DNA from: Triatoma infestans
Lineage: Eukaryota; Arthropoda; Insecta; Hemiptera; Reduviidae
DNA: 64,000 nt
Direction of reading: 5' to 3'
Assembly: GCA_011037195.1 (NCBI GenBank)
Contig: JAAEAF010001579.1
Span: forward strand, 1 to 64,000
The position numbers were made by a program, and so were the translations under genes. The notes beneath the pieces are model-generated. The model searched no databases and had not been told where the DNA came from. It worked only from the letters and a program-made list of their open reading frames with translations. The stretch's first letter is position 1, and every line of letters starts with the position of its first letter. Shown here piece after piece: positions 1-11,390 of the stretch.

Positions 1-1000
1 GCGTATCCTAAATCTTCCATCTTACCGTTTACTAAAATAGTTGCGGATGAAGTCATTAAAAAGAACACATTTTGGTTTGGAAATTGGATTTCCCTGGCAT
101 AAAAATACTCAACTAGTTTTGACCCGACTACTGATATTTCTACTTGGAAGGGTCAGATATTTCCATTACTGGATAAAATAAGGTCGGCCTATCGTGAGGA
201 GAGGATGAGGAGGAGTGAGGGGCCTACACCTTTTTATTATATATAGAACTGAATCGCAATTTAAACTCAATGTGCAGTTTAGTAACTGATAACTCTAGTG
301 TTTTAACTTTAGGCGAACTTCGCTGGCTATTTAAACTCAGGTACGAATTGCTATATCTGAACTATACTCCTTGGATAGAGAGGGATGTTACATTGTGTTC
401 TTTGTGTGATTCTCGGTCTGTGGAAAATGTTTTCCACTTCTTAGCAGAATGTAGTATTCTCTCTGAATGAATTGCGCATTCTTTATCTTGGTCAGAGAGT
501 GTTGACAAGACCTTACCTCATAGCTCTGGTGAATAGTAATAATTGCCTTGCCCTCATAAAATATGCTCGACATGCCTGGAATTACCGCTATGAACTGATA
601 CAGGAGTTCAACTTTTGATTTACCTACCTAACCTAAATTTTCTATTTTTCATACATCTACTTTGTATTTATGTATTTTAATAAATTCCAGTTTTTGTTTT
701 TTTTCTTCTTCTTTTGTTTTGTTCTTTTCATTTGTATATATAATTTCGTTTGATGTATTTATTTTATTACTTATGTAGTTATTCATTTATTTTTATTATT
801 ATTTTTTTTTAAGTTTAGGAAATAGAAATTAAAATTGAATTATGCTTAAAACATACATTGTTTAAGTTTTGTTTTTCTTTTTCATTTGTATTAACGACTC
901 CGGGCTGACGGATGTTTATCCATGCCGATAAGTACTTTGTTAATCTTTTTTTCTATATATGAATTGTAATCATTTAATTAATAAAGTACTATTATTATTA
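1..1000 (+). mobile_element. LINE 3' end with zinc-knuckle C-terminus (decayed)
   Basis: The left edge holds the 3' end of a non-LTR retrotransposon cut by the window boundary. The frame at 270-470 encodes a C-terminal segment ending CSLCDSRSVENVFHFLAEC, a C-x2-C-x9-H-x4-C knuckle of the type that follows the reverse transcriptase or RNase H domain in I-group LINEs. After a frameshift near 470, positions 527-618 read on as ...CLALIKYARHAWNYRYELI..., ending in TGA at about 617. Upstream text at 1-240 is also LINE-like but carries stops. The 3' untranslated tail is T-rich and runs to a short ATT repeat near 990. No reverse transcriptase motif is inside the window. The clade is not certain. The copy is dead. 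Confidence 0.6.
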
Positions 1001-1802
1001 TAAGTGATAAAACAATAAACAGTTTCCATGTAATAAGACGTAGAATGAAAATAAAGTTATGAATAACTCTAGGACTAGAGAGTATGCCGGCATAACCACC
1101 ATTATCCACTACTAGTACGTCTCCGTAAACTTAACATGTTTTGTTGTGGAAGGAAAAGAGAAAAGTAGTACCATTGTAAAGTCAAGATAAGATTTGCAAT
1201 ATGTATGAGTAACAGCTTGTTATAAAGTGAAATGTAAGGGGGAGAAGGGTAGTAAATAAACCTAGCTTGCAACCTATTTTATAACTTAGTACCAGACTAG
1301 AAGTGATCTAGCATACACACCTCATCCTAGTAAAGACATACAGACGAGCAACTACTATGTAAGAAAATTTGATATAGTATAAATGTAGAGCAGAGGAAAT
1401 AAATCAAACAACAATAATAGCAATAATCGACAAAACTAAAATATATTCTAAAAGCTTTTTATATATGTATCTGTTTTGTAAATAGAAAGCAATGAGAAGA
1501 GATAAAATGAAGAGTAGTAGGACATTCAAGATAAATATTTACTTACTGATAATATTTACATCAAACAACTAACACACAACACACACACACACAAAGTAGG
1601 AACAACACTGTAGTTATAACAGTCTTGAAGATTTCACCATCTTATATAATCACAACTTTTAAACTAAATAATCATACACAGACACAACAACACGCAAACA
1701 CATAATAAACATTAACAATATTTGTTATAACATAATTAAAAGCCTGTCTATCTAAATACAAGAGATATTTAAATAATAATTGTTTACATTGTTTATTGTA
1801 TT
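1001..1802. other. AT-rich intergenic or intronic DNA
   Basis: I see no gene or named repeat here apart from a short CA run near 1578. A minus-strand exon-like stretch bounded by a donor near 1550 and an acceptor near 1609 is rejected because every frame stops. Confidence 0.5.
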
Positions 1803-2300
1803 GTTACTTTCTCTTAACTATTTGTTAAGGGGAAGTGGTATATTACGATTCGGTTAAATTTTTTGTAAATTCAAGATTTTGACCGGAAATATATGATTGA
1901 AGATTCCCTGAGGAAACAAAAAAAAAAATGCTAGTAAATAATCTTAAAAAACGAAAAGTTGCCGGAAGCACAATACTGGTATTAAGGTTTAGGGTTTAGG
2001 GTATTTAGATTTATCAAAGCTACGATTTTTTTTTTAAACTTTGTTTACTATTGACACATAAGATGCCTATCACTTTTTTTGTTTCTTATATTTTTACAGG
2101 GAAATTTGAGGAGGAATAATGCAAAGCTTTCTCTAAACTACTACTTTAATTTAATGTATAGTTCTACCACTCTCATATGATATTAATGTCGTCCTTTAAA
2201 GATTGAATGTTTACTTCTGACCGCTCAAAAACTCATCGTGATTAAAAAAAAAAATCAATCATAAAGTCATCAACTTTATAAATACAAATTTTTTAAAATA
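1803..2300 (+). repeat. Family H (Helentron/HINE-like) copy, strongly decayed
   Basis: The start near 1804 (ACTTTCTCTTAACTATTTG, then a GGAAGT-like stretch) is a diverged version of the family H 5' palindrome. It is followed by the usual order of weakly conserved blocks: a TTTTGACCGGAAAT block, CCCTGAG, a poly-T run and an internal unit with TTTACAGGGAAA. The 3' end is not clear. Confidence 0.5.
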
Positions 2301-3401
2301 ATTCCGACTATAAGAATACGTCTAACTCATACTATACCACAAACCAAACTCTCCATATTTCAACAAACGTGTCTGCAGAGATTAATTTTTAGGATATATA
2401 TATAAACAAAATTAAATTTACTATTAAAAACTCTAGTGAAATCTGCTAATTATGTAATCGTTATAATAAAAAAGTATATATATATCACTTGTTTTGTCCT
2501 TGGTCCTTTTTATAAACATTTCACAATTAAATATAAAAGTAAATATAAATTTAATAACATTAATGAATTATTATTATTATTATATATTGCACTGGGAAGA
2601 GCAAATTTATGATATTTTTACTATTTTGTTTATAATATTTTGTTTAATACTGTCTCTTATGTACACATTATGTATACAGATATATAAGGTATATATAAAA
2701 TATATATTATCAATATAACTTCGCATTATTGCTAGAATTCCAAATTTGAAGAAATTGAGACTTCCGAAAGTGAGGAGACTTTACGGAATTGGTTTTGGAG
2801 TTTTATTACAATTTTCTCTTCGGAAAAGAACTGCAATAATTTTCCAGACCGCCAGAAGAATAGATATTTGCCAACTTCTGATACAAAAATGACATGTAAT
2901 AGTCAATCCCAGTGGAGTAGGTGCAATTGACCGGTTCTGAAACACTATTCTGCACAAAATGGCGGCCGTCTCCTCACCCACCACAGTTCCACCACCCCTC
3001 CTCTCCTGAAGATGAAGAGGTGTTATAAATTAGTATTTTTTTTTTTTTTTTGTTGAATTCAGCAAAAGCGATATAGCATCCATCACCATCCAAGTCCATC
3101 ACTTTCACCACTTAGCCAGTGTGGTAACTCTGGAATAGTAGTTTTCTTTAGATCCTTATACTTCACCCACATACTTTTCCCACATCTCTATTTCTTCTCT
3201 CACATCTTTCCCACTATATATATATACATATATATATATATACCTGGCCCACGTACCCGATTGCATTGTATTTTTCCATTCGTATAAAGTCCTTGTTTAA
3301 GATAAATCTATTAGTAAGAAGTATACCTAGTGATAACACATATCGAATCCCAGTATATGATTATTATCGATGTATGAAACAGTCATTTAATAAATTCGGA
3401 T
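2301..3401. other. Repeat debris and simple sequence
   Basis: Positions 2735-2880 resemble an internal unit of family H (GAATTCCAAATTTGAAGAAA and following). A poly-T run lies at 3040-3055 and a TA microsatellite at 3217-3242. No gene is visible. Confidence 0.4.
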
Positions 3402-3541
3402 TTTCTCTTCCTACGAGCCTCTACAGCTCAATGTCCGGTGGTGGGCAATGTCTATAGAACACAGTTCGGAGGCCGGCAGTGCACTGAGAAAGCTCCATGG
3501 AACATAGTAGATCTTTTAGGTCGCAGTGCAATAATACTCTA
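3402..3541 (+). repeat. SINE family S1, 5'-truncated 3' body
   Basis: This matches the non-tRNA body of the tRNA-headed SINEs at 27.9, 47.3 and 63.2 kb. The shared order is TCTCTTCCTA, GCCTCTACAGC, TGGGCAATGTCTATAG, GAGGCCGGCAGTG, GAGAAAGCTCC, then a short tail. The tRNA-like head with the A and B boxes is missing. Confidence 0.7.
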
Positions 3542-3716
3542 TAACAAAAACTAAATCTAACAAAAAAAGAAGATCATTTATAGCTATTAAAAATAAAATG
3601 GGGCAAAGAATTGTACCCTGAAAAACTCCATGACGAACTTCATTTAACTACACGGAAATATTAAGACCTAAAGAACACTGCTCGATGATTTTGAAAGAGA
3701 AACAATATCGAATGTG

Positions 3717-4237
3717 TGGATGGATCCGCAATGCTGGATAACATCCGTCGTAGCATGCATATTTATGTATTACCTGTACAAGCTTTTGACTGTCCATAAA
3801 CTTTGCATCACCTTTCTTCAAACTTTATTCCTATTAGTACAGTATACTCCTGAAATAACTTATTCCCCCCCCCCCCACAATAAAAAAAAACTTGATAAGA
3901 CACTGAGTATACTTTACAACACTATTAAAAATTTAGTTATGGAGTATTCTGCAAAACAGAAAACAAATTTATTATACACTATTTTTCTAATGTCTAATCA
4001 TAACTTACAATAATTCCATTTTGCCATTAATCATATACACACAGTAACATAACCTTATAACCTGCCCACATAATTATATACAACCAAGTATGAGTAACAA
4101 GTAACAGAAACATTACGTTGAAGTGAACTCTCTACACGAACTTGGTGAATTTGCTTTGACGAGGGATGAAAATCCGAAACCAGGAATCAGGTAGAAAATA
4201 AATATGCATGCTACGACGGATAAAATACCAGATGAGA
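3717..4237. repeat. Family R repeat with inverted ends
   Basis: The minus-strand segment at about 3717-3757 and the plus-strand segment at about 4163-4237 share GCATGCTACGACGGAT and flanking text, so the two ends are inverted with respect to each other. Text between them (3890-4110, for example the block around TTCTAATGTCTAATCAT) recurs at 18510-18640. Family R pieces also occur at 19675, 24085, 25808 and 61412. No coding capacity was recognised. It may be a non-autonomous DNA transposon. Confidence 0.5.
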
Positions 4238-5489
4238 AACAATATCATTCACACAAAAAAAACATACAGCTTTAACTTATTTAAAATAACTTGTCTTGAA
4301 ATAGTGTCAAATGTACTAAGCCTTAAAAATGGCCTTGTAATTTCTTTCTGGATACATATGAAAGCTCCATATAAAAGATATTATAGATTTTTAAAATCTA
4401 TCTGGAAACAATCAGCATGTATCCACTCTATTATATAAGCAACAAACGACGGATTGAAAAAAAAAAATGAATCTGCCAATAAAATGTCTAAGTCGTAGAT
4501 GAAATTGATGACCAATGAAAACAAAAATGTCCCCCCAAGTCATGGTGTAAACATGAAAAATGTTTAAACAACAAAAAGAGTGAACAAGCTCCAGTGGTTA
4601 GAATTTATGGTGAATAAAAAATAAAAAATTGTGCAGGGAGGAAGATTATTGTAGGAACATAACATAAAGAGGGGAGAAGATTTATTGTTATACTGGTCGA
4701 TCCCGACACAATAGTAAAAACCTCATCATATTAGCTGGAAATAAATTTGTCACAAACAAAACAAAAACAAAAAAATAAAATGAAAAAAAAGATTTATAAA
4801 TGAAATCACAGTGAGTGAAGTTAAAATGAAAAAGTATTACGGGGTTAGTGGTAGTGAGAAGAAGGATGGTGAGGCCGTGAAGTACATTGGAACACAGAAG
4901 AAGTACAGAGAGAGACATAGAAGTATGGATGGGTGTGTTTTAGAGTGTGAGATCAAAGGGGCTCAATTTTGTCAAGAGTTTGAATACCCGTACACCAATA
5001 TATATATAGCTGACAGTGATTAAATTCTAAACGAGCTAGAATTACATTTCTGACTCCCACTTCCACTCTTCAAGCTATATTGGAGTGTTGGTTGTTGTAT
5101 TATGATTGTGTTAGTGTGTGAGCCTGGCTGACGATACTCTAAGAGAGTTAAAGTGGTACTGGCAGAGTGGGCGGGGTATAAAGTTAGATATAAAGTTGGG
5201 TGGTAGAAATTGAAAGGGTATGTATGTATGTGTGTGTTGTGTATTCTGTTGTGTGTACAAGCAAGGTAAATTGACACTTGACGTGTGTACTTCACTCCAC
5301 CTCCAAATACTGTTTAGAACAATCTTGTCTAGTGTTGTTTAGTACGCATGCGCCCCCTATTATTTACAAGTGATTCTATCACCTAAAATAAAATTGTAAT
5401 TTTTATATCTGTTGGCCGACATTTTCATCGAGTTTTCCAGTTTGCCCAGTTTTATCGGCGTAATATAATTCATTTGGTTGTAATTGATA
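4238..5489. other. Unassigned DNA; GC-box/TATA-like stretch near 5165-5350
   Basis: No gene was recognised. A 70-codon frame at 4811-5023 has no family resemblance. Positions 5165-5195 contain GGGCGGGGTATAAAG, and 5346-5354 contain GCATGCGCC, similar to an NRF-1 half site. These could be promoter-like, but no transcript evidence can be read from the sequence. Confidence 0.3.
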
Positions 5490-6430
5490 ACTTTTTTTAA
5501 AACTCTCCTGAGTTTGTTTTTAGGGTGTGTTAAGCAAGTGGTCTGTGTGTATGTGTGTGTTTTAACAGAATATCTCAGAAACAACAAAAACTGCAGTAAG
5601 TTCAAACTTTGTATTCCGTTAAGAAACTATCAATCGCATCTGGCACGAAGGTTTCATGCAAAATCCTTCATCAACCGGAAAGTGCAACTTTCTTGAATGA
5701 ATTTTTCAGTTTTCTTGGAAAAAGCTCACGATTTCCATGAAACTTCTGTTTACTATCTACAGACATACGTATCTCTTATTTTTATTTAAAACATTTTTCG
5801 GGGAAAATTTATTGTTGGGGGGAGGGGATTCTGAGGGGGGGACCCGTAGCGTCAAGCTTTCGCAATAAAGTATCACTTCAGCACAATGTATGATTCTGTC
5901 GCCTATATAATGATAATTGTAACGGCAAGAGAGAGAAAACAAACTCTCTCTGGTACTCTCTGACTTAAGCAGGCTGGAGTGGGGTGAACCTGTATATAAG
6001 CCAGTGAGAGATCTAGATATGTATCTATCAGATTCAACCATATACATCACATCGTGTCATAACTCTACTCTAACCCTTTATTCTATAAAATCATTACAAG
6101 TCCAATGCAGTTTGTGTAGACTTGTAGCCATATTATAACAGTGCCTTCATATCTCGTCTAATTAATCAATCCCAATTTCTCTCATCATCAACTCCATTAT
6201 ATAATATATATTTGGAGCATTGCTAGAATTCCAAATTTCAAAATGAAAATTGGTTTCCCGAAAGTACGAATTTACAGAATAGGTTTTTGAGTTTTTTTGG
6301 GGAATTTTCTGGAAAACGATTACAACAACTTCTTTTTTAAACTTGAAATGTTAACTCACAGATAATAAACTATTTTATTTGTAATATTTTTTTTTTTGAA
6401 AAAAAAAAAGAAAGTTGTATTTAGGGTGGT
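5490..6430 (+). repeat. Family H copy, split by a solo LTR
   Basis: Block order matches other family H copies: CCTGAG near 5507, a GTGTGTATGTGTGTG microsatellite near 5540, CAACCGGAA near 5675, TTTTCTTGGAAAAAGC, a Gs-rich block at 5814-5850, then an internal unit resuming after 6205. The solo LTR at 5918-6201 interrupts it between GCCTATATAATGATAAT and TAATATATATTTGG. Poly-T/poly-A near 6390 and AGAAAGTTGT near 6410 mark the decayed 3' end. Confidence 0.6.
5918..6201 (+). mobile_element. Solo LTR, family L1 (TGTAA...TTATA), TSD TAAT
   Basis: The element begins TGTAACGGC and ends CCATTATA, flanked on both sides by TAAT (5914-5917 and 6202-6205), a 4-bp duplication as expected of LTR retrotransposon integrase. 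Inside are a pyrimidine/purine-rich U3-like part with CTCTCTGACTTA, a TATA box in CCTGTATATAAGCC near 5990, and a downstream region shared with the copy at 7549-7852. No internal coding region or second LTR adjoins it, so it is a solo LTR nested in family H. Confidence 0.75.
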
Positions 6431-6715
6431 TCTGAGTAATCTGTGACGTTAATTTCAATTGTGTTTGTTCAATATTATTGGCGCTCTCTCGCAATGAGAA
6501 TCATTCCTTCTCTACATGCCTCGGTTGGTAGATTGGCACTAGTCCCTCTCCCACCGTTAAAAATTTTTGAAATTTAAACAAACAACCAGATATTCGTTGC
6601 CTTCAATATTTGTACAGGCACAAGGTGTCGGACACTATAATAATAAAGAAAGACACTTTTGATGAAAGCATGATGTCCTAGCTTTCTATTCCAATCAATT
6701 ATCTCGGAACCATAT
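6431..6715. other. No feature recognised
   Basis: Unremarkable AT-rich sequence between a family H copy and a solo LTR. Confidence 0.4.
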
Positions 6716-7088
6716 TGTAACGTTTTTTCCCACTGAACTAGCTACTGCAACTAGTTGTTAAGTGGATTCGTTTAGGTAAAACACTCTAAACTTAAAATAA
6801 ATAAAAAACACCAATTTATTGTTTAACACAATAAATTACAAATAAAACACTTAATAATAATTAATTCACAGTTTAAATCAACAAAAGTTCACTTATTTCA
6901 CTTTTTATACACTTTTTTCTCTCTAACGCACACTCCGTTTGTAACAAGACTCTCTAGATTCTAGCTGTTGTTCACTTTTATAACATACTAGAAGAAGCTA
7001 TAGAGTCCCGCCAGCGCTTCCTAGCGGCCACTAGGAGAACTTGAGGTACCTGCTTTCTCTCCTAGATTGCACCAGTGGCTGCGTTACA
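6716..7088. mobile_element. Solo LTR, family L2, TSD ATAT
   Basis: The 373-bp element starts TGTAACG and ends CGTTACA, a 7-bp terminal inverted repeat beginning TG and ending CA. It is flanked by ATAT at 6712-6715 and 7089-7092. A TTTATTGTTT-type AT-rich part precedes a GC-richer end. On the minus strand GTATAAAAAGTG near 6907 could be a TATA box, so the transcriptional direction is probably minus. No second copy is present in this window. Confidence 0.7.
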
Positions 7089-7388
7089 ATATTTTAATTA
7101 AAAGTGATAGATTTATATAGAGTATAATTAGAAAAACAAGTTTAAAAAACCCATTTTGTGTTTACCATAATCCGTAAAAAAGAAAAAACACAAAACATTC
7201 CAACCCATTTATCTGGAACTCGGTATTTTTGCAATCCAACTAATTCTCCTCAACATTATATTGTTTGTAATACTGTACAATATGATGAAATGACACTTTA
7301 GAAATACGTCCTATAATTTTTACATAAAAATTTTTGGAAAATGATGGATATTTAATTTTGGGGAATCAGATATTTAATTCTGCAAAAT

Positions 7389-8944
7389 ACATGAAAATTT
7401 AACCGTTGATCAAGCAGATTTCAGGAAAGGTTTCTCTACGATAGACCATTTACAAACTGTAAATAAACTAATTCAGCAAGCCAAAGATTACAATCTTAAG
7501 CTTTATTTAGGGTTTGTTGATTTCTCTAACGCTTTTGATTGTTTAAAGTGTAATAGTACCGCAAAGATACAGCAGAGAGAAGAGCCCCTCTCTGGTTAAC
7601 AGAGACACTCTCTGACTTAGGCAGGCTAGAGCGGGAGAACCTGTGTATATAAGCCAGTGGGAATCTATCTAAAGGTTCTATCAGATACAACCTTACATCG
7701 CATCGTGTCATATCTATACTCTCACCTTTCATTCTATCATTTTCATTATAAAGTCCAGTGCAGTTAGTGTAAACTTAGCTACATTATATTAGTGTCAGCA
7801 TATTTCGTTCATTTAGTCAAACCTAATTTCTCTCCTCAACAACCCCATTATAAAAGCATAATAGTATCTTTTCTGCGTTAGCTTCTATAGGTGTGGAAAA
7901 GAAATATATTAATATAATAAAGGAACTGTTCAAAGTAAATACAGTTTCTATTGAAGGCGATGTCACAAGTTATTCTTTCCCAATAAAGCGAGGCGTAAGG
8001 CAGGGAGACCCACTTTCCCCTACTCTTTTTTTTATAACAGGGCTGGAAAATATTTTTAGAGGATTAGAATGGGACGACATTGATGTAAATATAAATGAAA
8101 ATTATCTAAACAACCTAAAGTTTGCAGACTATGTGTTTCTAATAGCCACATCCGAAGATCACTTGATCAAAATGTTTGAAGTTCTGGAAAGAGTGAGTCG
8201 TGATGTTGGACTTAGTTTGAACTACTTAAAAACCCAAATTTGTGTTTAAAAACACAAATAGTATGGTTAGCCAGATAAGAATACACCATCAGGTGGAAGA
8301 TGTTATATATCTTCTAGGGCAGACAGTATCTTTCCAAAACAGGCTCATGAAAGAGATTCAGAGGCGCATAGCTCTCATTTGGAGGAAATATTGGTCGCTT
8401 TAAAATATAATGAAAGCTAAATAAACGTTAAATGGAAGCGGTTTACATTCAACTGCAATACGTGCCCATGTTGACGTATGGATGTCAAACTTGGTCAACC
8501 ACTAAAGCTGTAAAAAAGAGAAGTGTTGAAAGGAGCATGCTAAATATAAAGAGAAGAGATAGAATTAGAAGCCAAATTATAAGAGAAATAACTTCAGTGG
8601 AGATGCCGCTCAGTACTGTAAGAAGTTAAAGTGGGAGTGGGCTGGATATCTGGCTACTCATGGATGCTCATAGGACAAGGATGGTCACGGAATTGATACC
8701 TTTAGGAGGAAAAAAGAAAAAATGATAGGCAGCATAAAAGATGGTCAGATGAACTATAAAAAGAAGAGGGAGTCAACTGGATGAGGAAAGCGAAAGATAG
8801 AGATTATTGGAATAAGAAGTGTGTGAACAAGTGGAGAAATCAGGCAACTCTTAGTCCTAGGTACGGCTGGTCACCGGCAAAGGACCGCAATCTCCTTTAG
8901 GGGAAGGCCTACATATTTTACATTAGAAGAAAAGAAAGAAATCA
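7389..8944 (+). mobile_element. RTE-clade LINE, 5'-truncated reverse transcriptase and C-terminus
   Basis: In order, the segment shows RT text DQADFRKGFSTIDHLQTVNK and VDFSNAFDCL (7405-7545), an LTR insertion at 7549-7852, and then a frame at 7893-8249 with GVRQGDPLSPTLFF (RT motif) and NNLKFADYVFLIA. The second catalytic aspartate of the YADD box is changed to Y. A further frame at 8432-8629 has YVPMLTYGCQTWS and RSMLNIKRRDRIRSQII. Later text has KWEWAGYLATHG, GRQHKRWSDEL-like and NWMRKAKDRDYWNKK, all typical of the RTE C-terminus. Removing the LTR and one copy of its AAAG duplication makes the RT frame contiguous. The 5' half with the endonuclease is missing. Several stops and the D-to-Y change show it is inactive. 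Confidence 0.8.
7549..7852 (+). mobile_element. Solo LTR, family L1, TSD AAAG, inside RTE LINE
   Basis: The 304-bp element starts TGTAATAGTACC and ends CCCCATTATA, flanked by AAAG at 7545-7548 and 7853-7856. It shares CTCTCTGACTTAGGCAGGCT, a TATATAAGCCAGTG TATA region and a CATCGTGTCAT block with the LTR at 5918-6201. It interrupts the reverse transcriptase frame of the RTE copy, so it is younger than that LINE. Confidence 0.8.
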
Positions 8945-8948
8945 TATA

Positions 8949-9500
8949 TGTAGTGGAAGAACGAAATGGAAAAATAATAGTTTTGAAAAATAGTTGAGTG
9001 AATTTTGACAATATTTAAGTGAAGCAGTTTTGGAAAATAAATAGTGAATTTACCTTCAAAAAGAGTGTATTTAGAGTCAGGTACTGAAATATAAGGTCAT
9101 TGCAATTAAAGAAACAAAGGCACAAGAACCCGTTAGGCCAACTCTTTTGTAAAAGAAAATCCCCCCGCTAGAGAGGGCATTCCTTTAAGACAGTCTGCAT
9201 TCTGCTTTCAAAGCCAGAACACTTGCTTCAGGAATCGCTCTCTCAAACTCAGTGCCTGTGATAGAGATTTGCTTTTATTCTATATATACGAGTACGTCTG
9301 AATTATTAAGATATAGTTGTGAATATTGTAAACCATTTAAATTCACTTAGAGAATATATTTATTTCAAAAACAGTGGTGCTCTCTTGATTATTACTAGTA
9401 CTTCTCTTCTCTCTTAAACATATATACTTACAAGCTCTTTTACTAAACCGCTCGTGCTACACCAACTACCACAAACACACAACACACCAAAAACATTTCA
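8949..9500 (+). mobile_element. Solo LTR, family L3, TSD TATA
   Basis: The 552-bp element starts TGTAGTGGAAGAACG and ends AACATTTCA, flanked by TATA at 8945-8948 and 9501-9504. It has copies at 57466-58058 and 63452-63949, with an inverted relative at 61921-62443. Conserved inner landmarks are GAGTCAGGTACT, CCCGCTAGAG, CTGCTTTCAAAGCCAGAAC, TCGCTCTC and GTGGTGCTCTCTTGATTA. No coding sequence or partner LTR is present. Confidence 0.75.
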
Positions 9501-9504
9501 TATA

Positions 9505-10076
9505 TATAAACTAGTACAGTTTTTGATTTTATTTAACTATAAGATGATATAATAAAATTCACAAAATTAAAGAAAATTCCAATTTATTGTAATAAATTAG
9601 AGAAGTTTTATTTTTTATTATTTTATTTTGTTTAAATTATTTAGTGAATATTTCTTTTATTTTGTTTAAATTATTTGATATTTATTTGAGAATTAAACTT
9701 TTTCATTTTATGTAAAATATTTAAATAAAGGCTTATTATTATTATTATTAATTCTAAAACAAGTAACCACATGTAATTACTACAAAAAAAAAAAAAAAAT
9801 GAAGAAATATCCATTATTAGTATACCTATTTCAATGTAATAACCGTACCGATAATCACTACATAAGGATACACATCTAGCCACTTAACCACTAGAATTAA
9901 AAGAACATGAAAGAGACATCTGACAAAATAAAATAAACACACAAATTCTAGCCAAACACGCAAACCAACCACAGCATCAGTTTTATTTCAAAACATCCAA
10001 AATAATAAACATATAAACATACCAGAATAAAGAATTAAAAGAAGCCACCGTTATATAGCAATCCTTTGAACATATA
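9505..10076. other. AT-rich DNA, no gene recognised
   Basis: Contains an ATT repeat near 9731 and poly-A at 9783. The last about 60 bases before 10076 may be the interrupted LINE that resumes at 11391. Confidence 0.4.
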
Positions 10077-11388
10077 CGAGGTGTGCAAATTAAGTAATGA
10101 GACTGATTTTTTATCTTTTTTTTATTCAAATAAAATTACAATTCAACACTGTCCCCTTCAAAGTAACTATCTTGGGAAGCCACACAACGCTGAAGACGAT
10201 TCTTCCATTCGTCATAGCAGTGCTGGAACTCGGATACTGGAATAGACTTCAGTTGGTCGGTTACGGCTGTTTGAATATTCTCCAATGTTCCAAAATGACG
10301 TCCCTTGAGGTGATTTTTCAATTTGGGGAACAAAAAAAAGTCACATGGACTCAAGTCGGGTGAATAAGGAGGCTGAGGAGCCACAGGAATGTTATTACTG
10401 GCCAAATACTCATTAATAGAAATCGCGGTGTGACACGGAGCATTGTCGTGATGCAACACCCATTTGTTTTTGATGTTTGGTCTCACACGTATGACTCTTT
10501 TTCGAGTCTCTCAAGAACTTCTCGGTAAAAATGTTGGTTTACCATTTGGCATTGAGGCACAAATTCTTTGTGAACGATTCCTTGGCTATCAAAAAAGCAA
10601 ATCAGCATGCATTTGATTTTTGACTTGCTCATTCTTGCTTTTTTTGGCCTTGGAGAGGTTGAAGTGTGCCACTGCATGCTCTGACGCTTAGTTTCTGGGT
10701 CATACTCAAACACCCAAGACTCGTCTCCTGTAATAACACGTTCCAAAAAATTGGGATCGTTTTCAATTGCTCCCAAAAAGTCAAGGCTCCTTTCTTTCTG
10801 ATGTCTTTTTGCTCTTGTGAAAGATTTTTCGGAACCATTTTTGCACAAATTTTTCTCATCCCCAATTCATTAGTCAAAATTTGATGAACGGTTGTGTGAG
10901 TCAAATTCAACTCTTCGCCGATCATTCGGACTGTCAAACGACGATCTGAACGCACGAGATCGCGGATTCTGCCAACATTTTCGTCGGTTCTTGAAGATGA
11001 AGGCCTTCCGCTGCGAGGCTCGTCTTCAATTGATACCCTTCCTTCTGCAAACTACTTAAACCACCTAAAAACCTGTGTTCTCGACAAAACATTGTCTCCA
11101 TAGTCCTGGCACAGTTTTCAAACGTTTCCGTTGCACTGTGCCCAAGTCTGAAGCAAAATCTGATAGCACAACGTTGCTCGTAATTGATGTCACTCATTTT
11201 TAAAGCGCACTGAAAAAACCTGGCTCATAAAAAAAGTTACTACGGACAGTGCAACAACTCTAGCATTTTCAAATTTGCACTGGACATGTATCAGATGTTT
11301 ACTTGCCCTACCACGCATGCACCGCGTCTCCAGTGTTGCCAGATCGAACACTAGAAAATCAGTCTCATTACTTAATTTACACATCTCG
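10077..11388 (-). mobile_element. Mariner family A, full-length copy A1
   Basis: The 1312-bp element is bounded by terminal inverted repeats CGAGGTGTGCAAATTAAGTA (left) and its complement ending ACACATCTCG (right), with TA duplications at 10075-10076 and 11389-11390. Length and TA target are standard for mariner. It lies inside a LINE RNase H region that resumes at once on the right (TTTTCAAGCTGAACTAATG). Two further copies, A2 at 33.8 kb and A3 at 45.7 kb, share the same ends. Confidence 0.92.
10136..11197 (-). pseudogene. Mariner transposase, DD34D, frameshifted
   Basis: The reading starts at ATG 11197 with MSDINYEQRCAIRFCFRLGH, the N-terminal helix-turn-helix region. It passes through at least three frameshifts: near 11120, near 10800 and at about 10485. 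Second-HTH text LNLTHTTVHQILTNELGMRK is visible. Catalytic positions are the D of ITGDESWVFEYDPETK, the D of WVLHHDNAPCHTA, and the D of PYSPDLSPCDFFLF, with 34 residues between the last two. The WVPHEL-equivalent linker is not obvious. All three acidic residues survive, but no single frame spans them, so this copy cannot make transposase. Confidence 0.88.
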
Positions 11389-11390
11389 TA

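Noticed and set aside
1550..1609. Minus-strand exon candidate with a GTAAGTAAAT donor
   Set aside because: All three frames contain stops and it includes a CA microsatellite.
1982..2006. Plant-type telomere repeat (TTTAGGG)
   Set aside because: Only about two units inside a decayed repeat; a chance run.
4811..5023. A 70-codon frame with mixed composition
   Set aside because: No domain, no splice or promoter context, no relative; chance cannot be excluded.
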